A stretch of DNA of 64,000 nucleotides. Source: Buddleja alternifolia. Taxonomy: Eukaryota > Streptophyta > Magnoliopsida > Lamiales > Scrophulariaceae. The notes below the pieces were generated by a model. The model did no database searches. It was not told the origin of the DNA and saw only the letters and a list, made by a program, of their open reading frames with translations. The position numbers and the translations under genes were made by a program. Of the stretch, positions 1-11,640 are shown in pieces. Location: positions 8,838,046 through 8,902,045 of the forward strand of contig CM033393.1 in the NCBI GenBank assembly GCA_019426215.1. The letters run 5' to 3'. Within the stretch, counting starts at the first letter, position 1. Each line of letters starts with the position of its first letter.

Positions 1-1
1 T

Positions 2-1200
2 TGTAAGTATTATTCTTCAACACCACTTCTTGCCAATTCTGCTTTTGAGTACATAGATACTCTTGTTCCTGTTGTCCGAGAAGCGTTTTCTAAGGAAGAC
101 GTGGAGACAATTTTTGAGGAAGAAACCCCTACCAGCGCTCTCGCTCCAGTCATTGTTAAAAAACTATCAAGCACCGAGGCTGTTGGAGCTGCTATGGATT
201 CTGCAGAAGTCCATGCTTCAGATGCTGATCTTCCAAAAATGGAACCTATTATTGCTTCGGATGAACCTCTCATAAAAGATCCAGCGCGTGGCAAAGCGGT
301 TGCTTCCAAAGAACCGTTGCCCATTCAGGCGCACTCCTCCAGCAAATTAGACAGTGATAATGATCAGGATTTCAAGACGGCAGTTAAGAACTCTCTCAAT
401 GATATCAAGGGTTCTTGTTCACGCCTAGAAGAAACAAGTTGCTCAATTCTCAATCAAGTCAAAAGAATTCGACTAAATGATATGTGGAATGTTTCCAATA
501 CCTACACTATTAATATTATGAAACGGATCCCCCCACTTGTCAAATATCTTTCTGATAGCGTCAATCGGACGCTTGCCGAGAATGCAACTGCAGATGCTGA
601 TCGTCACTCTCTTTCCAACTCAGCAGCTGAGAGTATAGCTGCTCAAGTAACTCTCCTGATAGATGAAGTAAAGCTTCTTGGCAAAGAACTTTCCAAGATT
701 CGCTCTACCAAAGCACCTCTTGATGCTGATGTCAAGAAGGGGGAAAAGGGTAAGTCCAAAAGCTTGGCAAGCTCTGATGATAATCGCTGGGATGATCTCT
801 AAAATGCTATTCAATCGATCCAGCAGGCTGTCCTCAAGAAGCGTAAACCTCGTTTTTATAGAGGTTACCCAATTCCAGATTTCTCAGTTGAGCTACTTGA
901 AGAGTTAGGAATTTCTCTGTTTGCCGCTTATGTGCCCATTAACATCCATCTAAACAGAGCCCCAGTCACAAGATCATATGAGATTTTTGAAGAACTTTTG
1001 TGTGAATTGGGAATCGAAAATGCAATTTGGCAAAGTGCCTCCACAATTTTGAGGAATTGGTTAAAAGAATGGGACATGTACAATTTGCCAATAGCACTCA
1101 CAAAAAGATGAGAGAAGCAAACGACAAGTTATGGAAGTTTGCGGAGATGCTCTTCAAACAAGAGAGGAAGCAAGATCCCAAGAAACCTCAATCTTTCTAA
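2..1200 (+). pseudogene. Copia element A: C-terminal part of the extra 3' ORF
   Basis: This is the distal part of the long ORF that lies between pol and the 3' LTR in this copia family. The frame is open from base 2 to a TAA at about 800-802, then continues in the same frame with recognisable sequence to a stop near 1198, so one nonsense codon splits it. It has acidic and Ser/Ala-rich stretches, a central helical part (around IPPLVKYLSDS), and a lysine-rich patch (KKGEKGKSKS) that could be a nuclear-localisation-like signal. The same order of features recurs at 23010-26280 (B), 47297-48683 (C), 51335-52157 (D) and 63599-63952 (F). The function is unknown. Position alone suggests the extra or env-like ORF reported in Sirevirus-type elements. 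The 5' part lies outside the window. Confidence 0.7.
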
Positions 1201-1458
1201 GTCAAGAGAAAGCGCTAAAAGCTTTATTGTTCAATTTTTTTTTAGGCGCTTCATGTTTTTATGTTTCCTTGTAACTCATTGTACTTAACGATATATTCAA
1301 TGAATGAGTTTAGTAAAACATCTCATTTTTGGCTATATATACTAACTTATAGCTAACCTCTAACATTTAAATGCTAACTTTATATTATCTTTGGTAACCT
1401 CTCTAGCTCTTGGACTATAAAAGAGTTAAGGCCTTAACACCATCAAAAATGGGGAAAT
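1201..1458 (+). other. Copia A: 3' untranslated region and polypurine tract
   Basis: This AT-rich non-coding stretch separates the 3' ORF from the LTR. The purine-rich run ATGGGGAAAT at about 1449-1458 abuts the LTR and is the expected plus-strand primer site (PPT). Nothing else is recognisable. Confidence 0.7.
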
Positions 1459-2869
1459 TGTTAGGAAATTTCATGTTAGACGTTTTGATGATGACAAGAT
1501 AGGTTTTATATTAGACCCCAAAGATACGTAAGTTTACCTTTATTAGAATATGTATAAGCGTTTAAAGTTATCGAGTTGTAATTTTTTTCAAGGCTTTTAT
1601 CTTTATGTCTTTAGACTAGATTCTGCGCTTGAGCTATGATAGAATTCTAGTTGAGTCTATCAAAGTAAAATTGGAGATCGGCGTCTGAAGACCTTGGAGA
1701 TGAAGAATTATTTAAGAGGCTATCATAGCGCTTGAGAATCAATTCAGAACGACAAACGTCACAAGCGCCTATCGTCACCTGAATTTAATCCGAAGTCAAT
1801 AAGCTATTTAGGCAATAATCAATGGACTTTTATTTTCAACGCGAAATAAATTCAAATGCATTAAATTCTTGATAAGGGCATTAAATGTGATAACGACTAT
1901 TGACGGCACGAATAAGCCTTTCCATTGGCTATCAACTCAAAGTAGGTCCGCTACCTACTCTGTGCGGCATAATTTTTAGAGATGGCAGAAAAGACTGTTT
2001 CACGCGTCTCGTGTTCCACACGTTCTTGCATATGTCCAACAGACAAATCCCAAGAAAAGTTTATTAATAGATACTCACAGCTCAAACCAAAAACCAAGAA
2101 TTATTTACTTACGCTGTTGAAATATATACACATCCTCAAAGATTGAAATCTCCATAACCAAAATCTTTTTAAGCTTTTACATCTCTACAACAAAACCAAT
2201 ATCTCTTACATCTTTACGAGAAGAATAATTCTTTTAAAGAGATTTTTCAAAAGTGTTTGAACATTTCCAATCAAACAAACCTTGATAAAACCCATCAACC
2301 TCTTCAATCCGAGTGACGAAGTCGTTGATAGACAAGCATTATTTCTGTGTGAAAGAAGCGTTGTCAGAAGCAGATGTTAGCCGAGTTGAAATGTTTATGA
2401 TCAGGGAACTCGAGATCAAGTCTACATCAATTTGCTATTGTGTTGAAGTTGTCTTTGTGAAACCTCGTAAATCATTTTAGTGGATTCCTCCTGTGTGGAA
2501 AGGAGTAGAAGGACGCAGCTGGGATTACATAAACCCAGTGAACGTTACAAATTCTTGTGTCTTATTTACTTACTGTTTTATTACTTTACTTATCACATCA
2601 TACATTATCATAAAGCATACAATTATCGAACCAGTAAGAACAACTAAACTATTTCTAAGCGCTTAATTTGTAGCATCATATAGACTTATATAAATTTTCC
2701 GCTGTGCTAATCCTAATGTAAGTGCTGAGCGTCTGATTCTTTTAGATTAAGCACTCAAAACTATTGTCTAAGTTAAGTTTAAAAAAGCAAGTCTTAAAAT
2801 TTTAAAAGAATTGAAAGGTCTATTCGACCCCCCCTTCTAGACCCTATTATATACCACTTTAGACCAACA
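1459..2869 (+). repeat. Copia element A 3' LTR
   Basis: The LTR starts TGTTAGGAAATTTCATGTTA and ends ...GACCAACA (1411 bp). The same ends define LTRs at 26521-27983, 28323-31480, 49556-51104 and 61600-63145 (the last two inverted). A polypurine tract lies immediately upstream, which makes this a 3' LTR. Immediately downstream the sequence enters the reverse transcriptase of a different copia element, so A appears to have inserted into G. The expected 5-bp duplication would then be GTGCC (2870-2874), with its partner outside the window. Confidence 0.88.
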
Positions 2870-3544
2870 GTGCCCTACACTTCTGCAGTGGGTAGTTTGA
2901 TTTATACTATGTTATGCACACGGCCAGACATAGCCTATACAGTAAGCGTGGCAAGTCATTTTTAGGCTAACCCGGGAAGAGAACATTGGACTGTTGTCAA
3001 AAATATCCTCAAGTATCTGAAGAGAACTAAGGATATAGTCCTAACATATGGACATAGAGATTTGAAGGTGGATGGATATACTGACTCTGATTTTTAATCT
3101 GATGTAGATGATCGTAAATCCCCTTCAGGGTTTATATTCACGCTTAATGATGGAGCGGTAACTTGGAAACGTTCCAAGAAAAACACAATCGTTGATTCCA
3201 CCACTAAGACAAAATACGTAGCAGCTTCAAAGGCTGCTAAAGAGGGTGTTTGGATTAGAAAGATTCTTGGAGAACTTCAAGTGGTCCCTAGTGTGGAGCT
3301 ACCATTGTCACTTTATTGTGATAATAACGGGGCTATGACACAAGCAAAGGAACCAAGGTCTCACAACAAATCCAAGCCTATAGAGAGAAGATATCACAGA
3401 ATATGGAAAATAGTTGGAAAATGAGAGATAGCTGTTTAGAGAGTAAATTCAGCAGACAACGTCGCTGACCCATTGACCAAGCCTTTGACCCAGGCAGTGC
3501 TGGATCAACATCTTGAAAAGATGGGTATTTGCCATAGTGATTAG
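2870..3544 (+). pseudogene. Copia element G: C-terminal reverse transcriptase and RNase H fragment
   Basis: Conceptual translation gives the end of a Ty1/copia reverse transcriptase (SAVGSLIYTMLCTRPDIAY) followed by RNase H. The RNase H hallmarks are the DGYTDSDF acidic motif, the TTKTKYVAASKAAKE helix (normally TAEAEY), LYCDN, and the NVADPLTKPL C-terminus. Several in-frame stops occur (for example after VASHF and DSDF), so it is dead. It belongs to a different lineage from A/B/C: the sequence and LTR differ and the LTR follows pol almost directly. The 5' half is missing because element A lies at the junction. It is expected to the left of the window. Confidence 0.88.
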
Positions 3545-3565
3545 CAGTGAGTACAAGTGGGAGAT
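3545..3565 (+). promoter_or_regulatory. Polypurine tract of copia element G
   Basis: The purine-rich AAGTGGGAGAT lies immediately 5' of the LTR start TGTTAGGTTAATG. This is the usual place for the plus-strand primer in Ty1/copia elements. Confidence 0.7.
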
Positions 3566-5222
3566 TGTTAGGTTAATGTTCTCAAACACCACTAGAGGAT
3601 TAGTAAATGTGAGGACATTATTTATTTGTAATTGTTTCGAATTCTATATAAAAAAAGGCTATTAGTTGTTTACTATTATACTGGCATTTATATATTGTAA
3701 TCATCTATAAGTCCATGAACACAAGAGTTAACTCTCTAAGGCACTAGAGGAGTTTGATACTTGTGTACTAAAATAGTCTGCAAGTCAATGATTTTCAATT
3801 GGGCATTGAAAATCATGAAAACTTGTATGATATGAGTTTTGACAAGAAAGGTGCCCATCAATCACTAGGAAGAAGTGATGTAACTCACATCAAATGTGCA
3901 CTGACGGAGCTAGTGGCACTCAGACATGACTATCATCGATTTTGTCACATGGGTTTTCACTCTTTGATAGTCAATGACAGAATTGATTAAATTGTAATAG
4001 GTGTGTCTAAACTTTAGACTTGAGGAATCGAGTTGAAGATATACTTGTGATATTAGGTTTGTCATTAGAGTAGTTAGGCCCAATTCAACCGTTGGTGGGG
4101 TCAACCTCGAACTGCAACCTAATGGGTAAGTAGTAGTCTTAACTGATATCCAAGATGTGATTTGTTCCCTCGAAAGTGAACGAGGAATTATCCTATGCAT
4201 TTATAAGTAAGTTAGATCTTAAAGTCATTAGCCAAAGCATTCACTGATTTGAACTTATTGTAAATAAAGCATAGAGTCAAGTCAGTGAGTTTGACCAAAA
4301 ACCATGACTCTCACTTGTTCGGGATAAGGAAACGAAGAGTTTATACTCACACGGTATTTACAATCATAAAGGTAAAAATGATCAAATCATTTCATCTTAT
4401 TTGGGTTAAAATATGGATCACTTGACTGGCTAAGTGGGACCCATATTCAATGGAATTCTCTCATTCCCAAATATAGATGAACTTAAAGAGTCACGCTTAA
4501 AAAGAAAAAATCGATAGAAAAATTGAATATTTCTTGTGGTAATATTTTAAGTATTGGATACTTAAAATTAATTAAATGAAATTAATTATTTGAAGAAATA
4601 ATTTAGTTCATTTATAGTTTAATTAATATATTATTTCTTGGAGAAATAAAATAAATTAAATAGATTACCTATTATTTAATTAGATTAATTAATTGGATTG
4701 AACTAATTAATTAAATAATGAATTGGACTAAGCTTAAATTGGTGAACCAAGTGGCACACCAAGGCCTACATGGGGGGCCAATAGGCACCTTTTATTGGCT
4801 AATTTGTGCCCAAGGTTTTTACTTAAGTGATATAAATATATCATATTAGTTAATACCTATGGAAAGAAGTCATAATTTACTGAAGCCACAAGAAAAGAAA
4901 TCCTCTTCCTCTCAGTCTCCTAGCTGTCGGTCATCACCAAGAAAGAGGAGGAGTTTTTTCTCATCAAGTTTTTCCGACGAGACAATTTAGAGGCAGATCA
5001 ATTGGACTGCTCGTATCATCAAGTTTTCAGCCGAATTAATTTCGTGAAGAAGTTGAAGGATGCAAGCTCGTGAGTTTCTCCAACCACTTCGCTACAACAG
5101 GTAAAGTTTATTTTATCCTATTGTACATACGTCTGATAAAACACCGGGATTGATCCTGTTATGGGGAACTCCAAAAAAATTTCAATTCCGTTTCCGCTGC
5201 GTTTGGCTATTTTTCCCCAACA
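3566..5222 (+). repeat. Copia element G 3' LTR
   Basis: The LTR starts TGTTAGGTTAATGTTCTC directly after the PPT and ends TTCCCCAACA (1657 bp), giving TG...CA ends. It is AT-rich, with an especially AT-dense stretch around 4540-4720. Downstream, at 5223, the sequence resumes as the gag region of element B; the counterpart in C at about 32523 reads AGAACTTCTCA. G therefore sits in B gag, and the candidate target-site duplication on this side is AGAAC (5223-5227). The partner LTR is off the left edge. Confidence 0.8.
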
Positions 5223-6400
5223 AGAACTTCTCAGCGCCAATTGTTTCAGGACTAAAGGTTAAAACAAAATTAACTTATGAGCAATAATTAAGAACTTATC
5301 TTTTTTATAACCGTAGGCAACCAGGGCTCCACCAAAGAAAATGCCCTTTTCCCTATGTCGCTAAGGCTTCTAGCAAGATAGAGCGGAAAGAAACCAATTC
5401 AGGCGCGTCCTTAGGCAAAAAGGTTTGCTAGCGGAATCTGAACCATTCTCCACACCTGAAGAAAATCTGGAATCTTCAGAAGATAGTAGCGATGATGAGC
5501 CTTCAAGTGACCTAACGCTCATCTGTCTAATGGAGATAGATGGAGAACCGACCAAAGACTCACTACCAGAGGTAAACACCGAAGTATCTAATCCTTTTTC
5601 TTATGATAAATTACTTGAAATCAATGATTGTCATGGAGATTGTCAAGGTGCCGCCAAACTATATCAACAACACTCTGACGAGATTTCAATGCTTAAAAAT
5701 GAAAACATGACACTCAAGGCAGAGTTGTAAGTTTAGCAACAATGCATTGAGAAGAATCAGTCACTTGAAAAGTAATCTTGAGGTGGTAGTCAAGAGAGAA
5801 GCTGAGCTGATCGTTAAACTTGCTAAATCAGAGCAGCTAGTCTCATCATTGTCCAAAGTGTCAAGAAATTTAGACAATTTACTTGAGGTAACTAGACTTT
5901 TTGGTGAAAAGATCGATTTAGTCTATGATAAATTCGGTAACAAAACATCAAAGGCTACGGTAATCAACAAAGGAAAAAGTGTATCATTTGTTGAGAAAGG
6001 TTCAAACAGTCAAACGCTGAATGAACCAAAGGACAATGGTAAGAGGCCAAGTGAAAAGTCAAAGCTAACTCAGGCGATAAGGGAAAGACGAAAGTGAATG
6101 ATTCACAACGAAAAGGTTATCCAAACGCTCAAAACGCTAAGGAGAAACCTTGCACATGTGAATCAAAAGCTAAGTGTCGAGCACCCAAAACGCACCCTAA
6201 GCCAGCGCCAAGGAAATGCCAACGTTAATATCCACAAAGATCAAGATCATACTATCAATTTTATGATGACTGTGATTACGATTATGATTAAGGATATTAT
6301 TATACACCTAAAAAGCATACACAACACAAAGTGAAATCCAAAAAGGCCAATCCTTCCTCAATGAAGACTAGGTAAATATGGGTTCTTAAATTTTTAATTC
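5223..6400 (+). pseudogene. Copia B gag, C-terminal part
   Basis: This is colinear with 32520-33720 of element C. Recognisable parts are a heavily decayed zinc-knuckle area (about 5305-5345), the acidic segment LESSEDSSDDEPSSDL (about 5467-5510) and the phrase LICLMEIDGEP. A helical, coiled-coil-like segment follows (about 5580-5930), then a Lys-rich C-terminus and a Tyr/Asp-rich tract at about 6240-6310. The reading frame is broken near 5730 and 6097. Gag would form the cytoplasmic virus-like particle; this copy cannot. Confidence 0.75.
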
Positions 6401-6479
6401 ATAATGCTAATAAGTCTAATGAAAAAGGACCCAAGTCACAGTGAGTGCCTAAAAAGAGTTAGAACTGCCCTTTCATACA

Positions 6480-6806
6480 GGTACCTAAAGCCAACGCCGA
6501 TACATCTATTTGGTACATTGACTTTGGGTCTTCAAGGCACATGACATGCTCAAAGGATCACTTGATCAACTATCGTGAAACCAATGATCCTCAAGTTATA
6601 TTCAGTGATAACTCTAAAGGTAAAACCAAAGGTATAGGTGCCGTGCATAGAGGTAATGTCATGATAAGTGACATATATTATCTTGAGGGTGTTAAGCATA
6701 ATTTATTGAGCATTAGTCAATTCTGTGATAAAGGTTTCGAAGTTAAATTTTCAAGTGACTATTGCTATATTAACCACGCTAAGACTGGATTTACTAAATT
6801 GAAATA
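6480..6806 (+). pseudogene. Copia B protease and start of GAG-pre-integrase domain
   Basis: The copia aspartic protease is recognised from WYID.GSSRHM at about 6511-6540, followed by the conserved flap and body and by the phrase VKHNLLSISQFCDKG, which marks the protease to GAG-pre-integrase transition. The catalytic triad normally read Asp-Ser-Gly is Asp-Phe-Gly here (codons at 6520-6528), which would be expected to impair the protease. The ORF ends at 6807, and the zinc-binding part of the integrase after it is badly decayed. Confidence 0.8.
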
Positions 6807-7925
6807 AAAAAGAACACATAATATTTATTTAGTAACAATTAGTAACAACCCTAGATCAATTTTAAGAAAATCTTTCAATTAATATCGCTAAATCTTATAG
6901 AGGGATTACCTAAAGGTTCCTTTTAGAAAAATCGCTTATGTGATGCATGCTAAATGGGTAAACAAGTTAAATCATCTTTCAAGAAGAAACCTCATATATA
7001 AACCTCTAGAATTCTTGAAATACTGCATATGGATTTGTTTGGTCCAATTCATATTTTTAGTGTAAGTGGTAAAAAATATTCGTTAGTGATAGTTGATGAT
7101 TTCTCACAGTATACATGGGTAGAATTCCTAGCATCTAAAGATGAAACTAGTGCAAACTCACAACGCTAATTCGTCAATTACAAACATCAAAAGATTTAAA
7201 GGTGACGGGAATTAGAAGCGGTAGAGGAACTGAATTTACTAACTATATTATTGAGAAGTTTTGTACAGAATGGAGTCATTGAGTGACAGAATAGAATGCT
7301 TAAAGAGGCTGCAATGACTATGTTAGCCGAGTTCAAACTTCCTCAAAGGTTTCGGGCCGAAGCAATTAGCACCGCTTGTTACACTCAGAATTGGTGTATG
7401 ATCAACAGGCAACATGGAAAAACTCCATACGAGTTATAAAAGGGATGTAAGCATAACTTTTCTTATTTTCATAAATTTGGTTCAAAATGTTTCATTCATA
7501 ACAATGGATCCCACAGCCTAAAGACATTTGATGCTAAAGCGGATGAGAAAATCTTTCTAGGCTATGCCAAAAATGGAAAGATTTTTTCATCCTAAATAGG
7601 AAAACATCTAAGGTTGAGGAATATCTTTATGTTATGTCTGATGATGATAAACAAGAGCCGAGTAAAGTTAATATTAATGATGACGGAGTTGAAAATCTTT
7701 CTCAACAAGCATCTCAGATGAACCTTGATGATGATAGTGATGATGATGAGGATGATGAGATCTTTGCGCCCCCTCCTAAGGTTACTCGCGAGGTTATCAA
7801 CGATGATATTGTAAAAAATGCTAATGATCATCAAGAGCAACTTAGAACTGTGAATGGTCAAGAGACTGCACATGAGGTAAAGGAAGGATAAGTGTTTAAT
7901 AATCAAGAGCCTCTTAACCTGTTCC
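6807..7925 (+). pseudogene. Copia B integrase
   Basis: Fragments of the copia integrase are spread over several frames. The core contains SLVIVDDFSQYTWVEF (about 7083-7130), which carries the first catalytic Asp region. LKEAAMTMLAEFKLPQRF..EAI at about 7300-7365 belongs to the end of the core, and SYFHKFGSKCFIHNNGS (about 7465-7515) to the C-terminal side. An acidic hinge rich in Asp (7634-7765) precedes reverse transcriptase, as in element C at 34460-34490. Multiple stops and indels are present. Confidence 0.75.
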
Positions 7926-7959
7926 AACTAGGCTGTAAATGGCTTAGAGATCATCCACC

Positions 7960-9569
7960 AGTCTAGTAGTTGAAGATATTGGAGTACCAGTTAGGACTAG
8001 AGCCTCTACATTTAATGAGACCATGTTCTCTAGTTTCCTATCTCAAATGGAACTAAAGAAAGTGGATGAAGTGCTTAGTAATTCTAGTTGGGTTGAAGCA
8101 ATATAAGAGGAGGTTAACCAATTTGAATGTAGCAAGGTTCGGACGCTAGTTCCTAGGCCAACTCACGAAGGAGTTATTGGGACTAGATGGGTATTTAGGA
8201 ACAAAATGGACGAGAATGGCATTGTTACAAGAAATAAAGCGAGATTAGTCGCTCAGGGTTATTGTCAAGAAGAGGGTATTGACTTTGATGAAACATATGC
8301 CCCCGTAGCTGGTCTTGAAGCGATTTAGATGTTCATAGCATATGCCGCATTCCACAAGTTCACAGGGTATCAAATGAACGTGAAGAGTGCATTCCTAAAT
8401 GGTAAACTCCATGAAGAAATGTAAAGCAAACCCCACGATTCATCAACAAACCATAGCAAAAGTATGGTCTACAAACTGGATAAGGCACTTTATGGCCTTA
8501 AACAAGCATCAAGAGCTTGATATAACACGCTCTCAATCTTGGTAAAGGCTTTTTAAAAGGCAAGGTTGATACAATCTTATTCAAAATTACTAATGGCGAA
8601 GATATTCTCATATTCCAAATTTATGTTGACGATATTATATTGGGATCTACAAATAAGCGATTGTGTGAGAAATTTTCAAAAATAATGCAAGATCAATTTG
8701 AAATGAGCATGATGACTGAATTAACTTTCTTCTTAGGATTACAAGTTACACAACTCCTTAATGGCTTATTTATAAATCAAACTTAATATACTAGAGATAT
8801 GATTCAGAAATTTGGAATGGAAGATGCATCATCTTCAAAAGTTCGAATGAGCCAAACGCTTAAGCTAGATAAAGAAGAAAGCAGGAAGAAAATTGATATC
8901 ACTAATTATAGAGGTATCATTGGATCGCTTCTTTATCTAACCACTAGTAGACTGGATATTATGATTTTGGTATGCATGTGTGCATGCTTTCAAGCTGATC
9001 CTAGAGAATCACACTTAATTGCTACCAAGAGAATCGTTAAATACCTAAAAGGTACACGAAGTGTGGGCTTACGGTATCCAAGGGTCTCTCCTTTTGAACT
9101 AATTGGTTATCTAGATGCAGATTTTGCAGGATGCAAAATAGATTGAAAAACTACAAGTGGCACATGTCAATTTTTTGGTGATAGGTTAGTTTCATGGCAT
9201 AGTAAGAAACAACAATCCATAACAACTTCTACCGTTGAAGCTGAGTATGTAGCTGTTGGTAGTTGTTGTGTACAAATTCTTTGGATAAGGCAACCACTTA
9301 GAGATTATGGATTAATCCTAGGTCCTACCCCATTCCATTGTGATAACCAAAGTGCCTTAGCCATGACTCAAAACCCAGTTCTTCATTCTAGAACCAAACA
9401 CATTGACATTCGCTACCATTTCTTCCGCGACCATGTTCAAAAGAAAGATATCTCCATGCATTTCATTGGAATTATCAAACAACTAGTGGATATCTTTACC
9501 AAAGTGCTCAATCAACAATGTTTCCTCACATTGAGAATTGAATTAGGTATAATTGATTTAAACGATTAA
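7960..9569 (+). pseudogene. Copia B reverse transcriptase and RNase H
   Basis: The RT starts with the conserved stretch around [15 protein letters not shown] (about 8176-8220). It continues through RLVAQGY, the catalytic YVDD at 8622-8633, and the thumb or connection. The longest intact piece is 8799-9146 (SLLYLTTSRLDIM). RNase H motifs follow: DADFAGCKID, the T.EAEYVA region and [10 protein letters not shown], ending with [10 protein letters not shown] and a stop at 9567-9569. Several CAA or CAG-type codons have become stops (for example near 8105 and 8330). It aligns end to end with 34690-36278 of element C. Confidence 0.88.
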
Positions 9570-10400
9570 TCATAAAGCATCGTACTTTCATAGGCATATA
9601 ATTTAGAGGAATCCAATTTATTATTATATCTAAACAATTTTTAAAATTGAAATGAGTTATCAATTTTAGGGGGAACTTATATTTGTACTTATTTCAGTCA
9701 GTTAAAGACAAAGACCAAAATTGATTTTTTAAATTTTTTATGCACTGATCATTAGCGTTTAGTGTTATGCTTGCAAAATTGATCGCTAATTAACACAAAT
9801 TGTTTCCTTTAAAAGAATAACTCAAAAATTAGAAATATTTCCTATTTGACGCTGAACAAAACTTTATGAAATTCATGTATTGTTTTCATTGCTAAAAGGT
9901 AACATGTGGATAAGTCTAAGAGATACTATTTTTGTAACTTCCCACGAGCCCCTATCAAATCTAACTGACGGGTAATTATACCTATCTATATAGGTGGTTT
10001 AGTGTATGTGCATGCCTTGGTACGTGTAAATGTACCAACAGGCGTGTACAGTTAACACTGAAAATTTCAAAAATTTCATACGTTTTTTAAAAGTAACTGG
10101 GGATTTGAAATTTCTTATATTTTGTTTTAACAATATGCAGTTACCTAATATATAGCCTCATTTAATATCCGTCTTTATAATTAAATGGCCTGGACTTAAT
10201 GTTTTATTTATCAGATTAAATATGTTTACACGTGGCCATTATCCAAGCATATGAGCCACTACTTTTTGCCATTTCATTTAAATAGCTCTAAATTTTTACA
10301 GAGAATTCATCAATATTATATTTTCTCTCTTCAAAAATCCTCTAAGGCAAAAAGAGTTCTTCTCTCTTAAAAGGCTCAAACTTTCTTCAATCCCTCTTTA
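9570..10400 (+). other. Copia B spacer between pol and the extra 3' ORF
   Basis: This AT-rich, non-coding stretch is colinear with 36279-37165 of element C. Both copies carry a G-rich run (AGGGGGAACTTA at about 9668) and similar flanking words. In C the corresponding AGGGGGAA occurs twice. These look like internal polypurine tracts or remnants of one. No ORF of note. Confidence 0.55.
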
Positions 10401-10588
10401 ATGGCACCACAAAAATAAACCAAATATGCTGCCGGAACTTCTTCCAAGTCTAAAAAGGACAAACCCATGTTTGTGAATGCAGGATTCCTGGCCAACTGGG
10501 AATATTTGTTTAAAAACCAGAAGTTCGCAATGAGAGAAGTTCTTCCTCTCATTGAAGAATCTAGACTCGAAACTTTTCTTACTTCATT
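10401..10588 (+). pseudogene. Copia B extra 3' ORF, N-terminal fragment
   Basis: It starts at ATG 10401 (ATGGCACCACAAAAATAA), which matches the start of the C copy at 37166 but has a stop as codon 6. The reading frame downstream stays recognisable (FLANWEYLFKNQKFAMREVL) and is then cut by the CACTA insertion at 10589. The ORF resumes at 20198. See the C copy for what the protein looks like. Confidence 0.65.
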
Positions 10589-10990
10589 CACTAGTATAGA
10601 AAAGACCTGTTACAGCGCACATTTTACAGCGGTTTTTGGAAAACCGCTGAACGGAGAGACTTATTACAGCGGTTTATAAGTGAACCGTTATAATGGATAT
10701 TAATCGGGTACCTATTACAGCGGTTTTTTATCGAACCGCTATAATAGGTTCGACCTATTATAGCGGTTCGATAAAAAACCGCTATTATAGCGCGATCAGA
10801 AAAAAAAAAAAAAAAATTTTTATAGCGGTTCGGGAATGAACCGCTATAACCGGTTTATGCCAATTATAGCGGTTCAGTACCGAACCGCTATAACTGGTAA
10901 CCCGGTTTATGCCAGTTATAGCGGTTCGGTACTGAACCGCTATAATTGGTAAACCGGTTATAGCGGTTCGTTCACGAACCGCTATAAAAC
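10589..10990. repeat. CACTA left terminal inverted repeat and subterminal repeat cluster
   Basis: After the CACTA terminus the word AGCGGTT and its complement AACCGCT recur about every 20-40 bp in both orientations, many pairs forming short palindromes such as ATAGCGGTTC...GAACCGCTAT. In En/Spm-like elements such subterminal arrays bind the element's DNA-binding protein (TnpA) and are needed for excision. A run of A interrupts the array at about 10800-10816. Confidence 0.88.
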
Positions 10991-11040
10991 GTAATTAAAA
11001 AAGAAATAAAAATTTCCCTCCCTTTTTTCCCCCCAAAAAC

Positions 11041-11415
11041 CGAGCTCTCCCCCTCATTTCTCTCTACTATCTCTCACTCTCTACTCTACTCTCTCTCTCT
11101 ACTCTACTATCTCTCTCACTCTCTACTCTACTCTCTCTCTCTACTCTACTATCTCTCTCACTCTCCACCACCGCCCCCGCCATCGTCTCCACCACCACCA
11201 CAATCCGCCGCCGCCGCCGCCGCCCCATTTGATTTTTCTCTATCTCTCTACTCAATCTCTCTCCCTATACTCTACTCTCTCTCTCTCTCTATACTCTCTC
11301 TCTCACTCTCAAGCTAACCTAAACCGCCGCCGTCCCGTTGCCACCACCTCCACCACCACCCGAAACCGCCGCCGCCGCCGCCCACCACTCTCCTCCTCTC
11401 TCTCTTTATAGGTAT
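11041..11415 (+). repeat. CT-rich and CCG-rich low-complexity leader of the CACTA element
   Basis: Long stretches of (CT)n with ACT interruptions (about 11055-11165 and 11230-11320) alternate with CCGCCG/CCACCA runs. This probably lies in the promoter or 5' untranslated region ahead of the transposase gene; CT-rich leaders are common in plant genes. Short apparent ORFs here on both strands are low-complexity artefacts. Confidence 0.7.
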
Positions 11416-11640
11416 ATATATATATATGTTTATATATGTTATGTTATATATATATATTATGTATATATTAAATTTAGGTTATGTGTTAATTTCATGTTTG
11501 TTATATATTAATGTTATGTTAATTCGGATTTTGTGATGTATATAATGTAGGTTATATGTTAATTTGTTAATTATTGTTATATATATCATGTTATGTTAAT
11601 TGGGGTTTTATAAATTATATAGTGGATTTTTGTTATTATG

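Noticed and set aside
3799..4200. Short ORFs on both strands at 3.8-4.2 kb
   Set aside because: They lie within the LTR of copia G and show no protein similarity that I recognise.
10660..10985. CRISPR-like alternation of short repeats
   Set aside because: The repeats are short, occur in both orientations and belong to the subterminal array of a CACTA transposon in plant DNA; there are no uniform spacers or cas genes.
11067..11411. Arg/Ser-rich short ORFs on both strands
   Set aside because: They are translations of (CT)n and (CCG)n low-complexity DNA with no sign of coding constraint.
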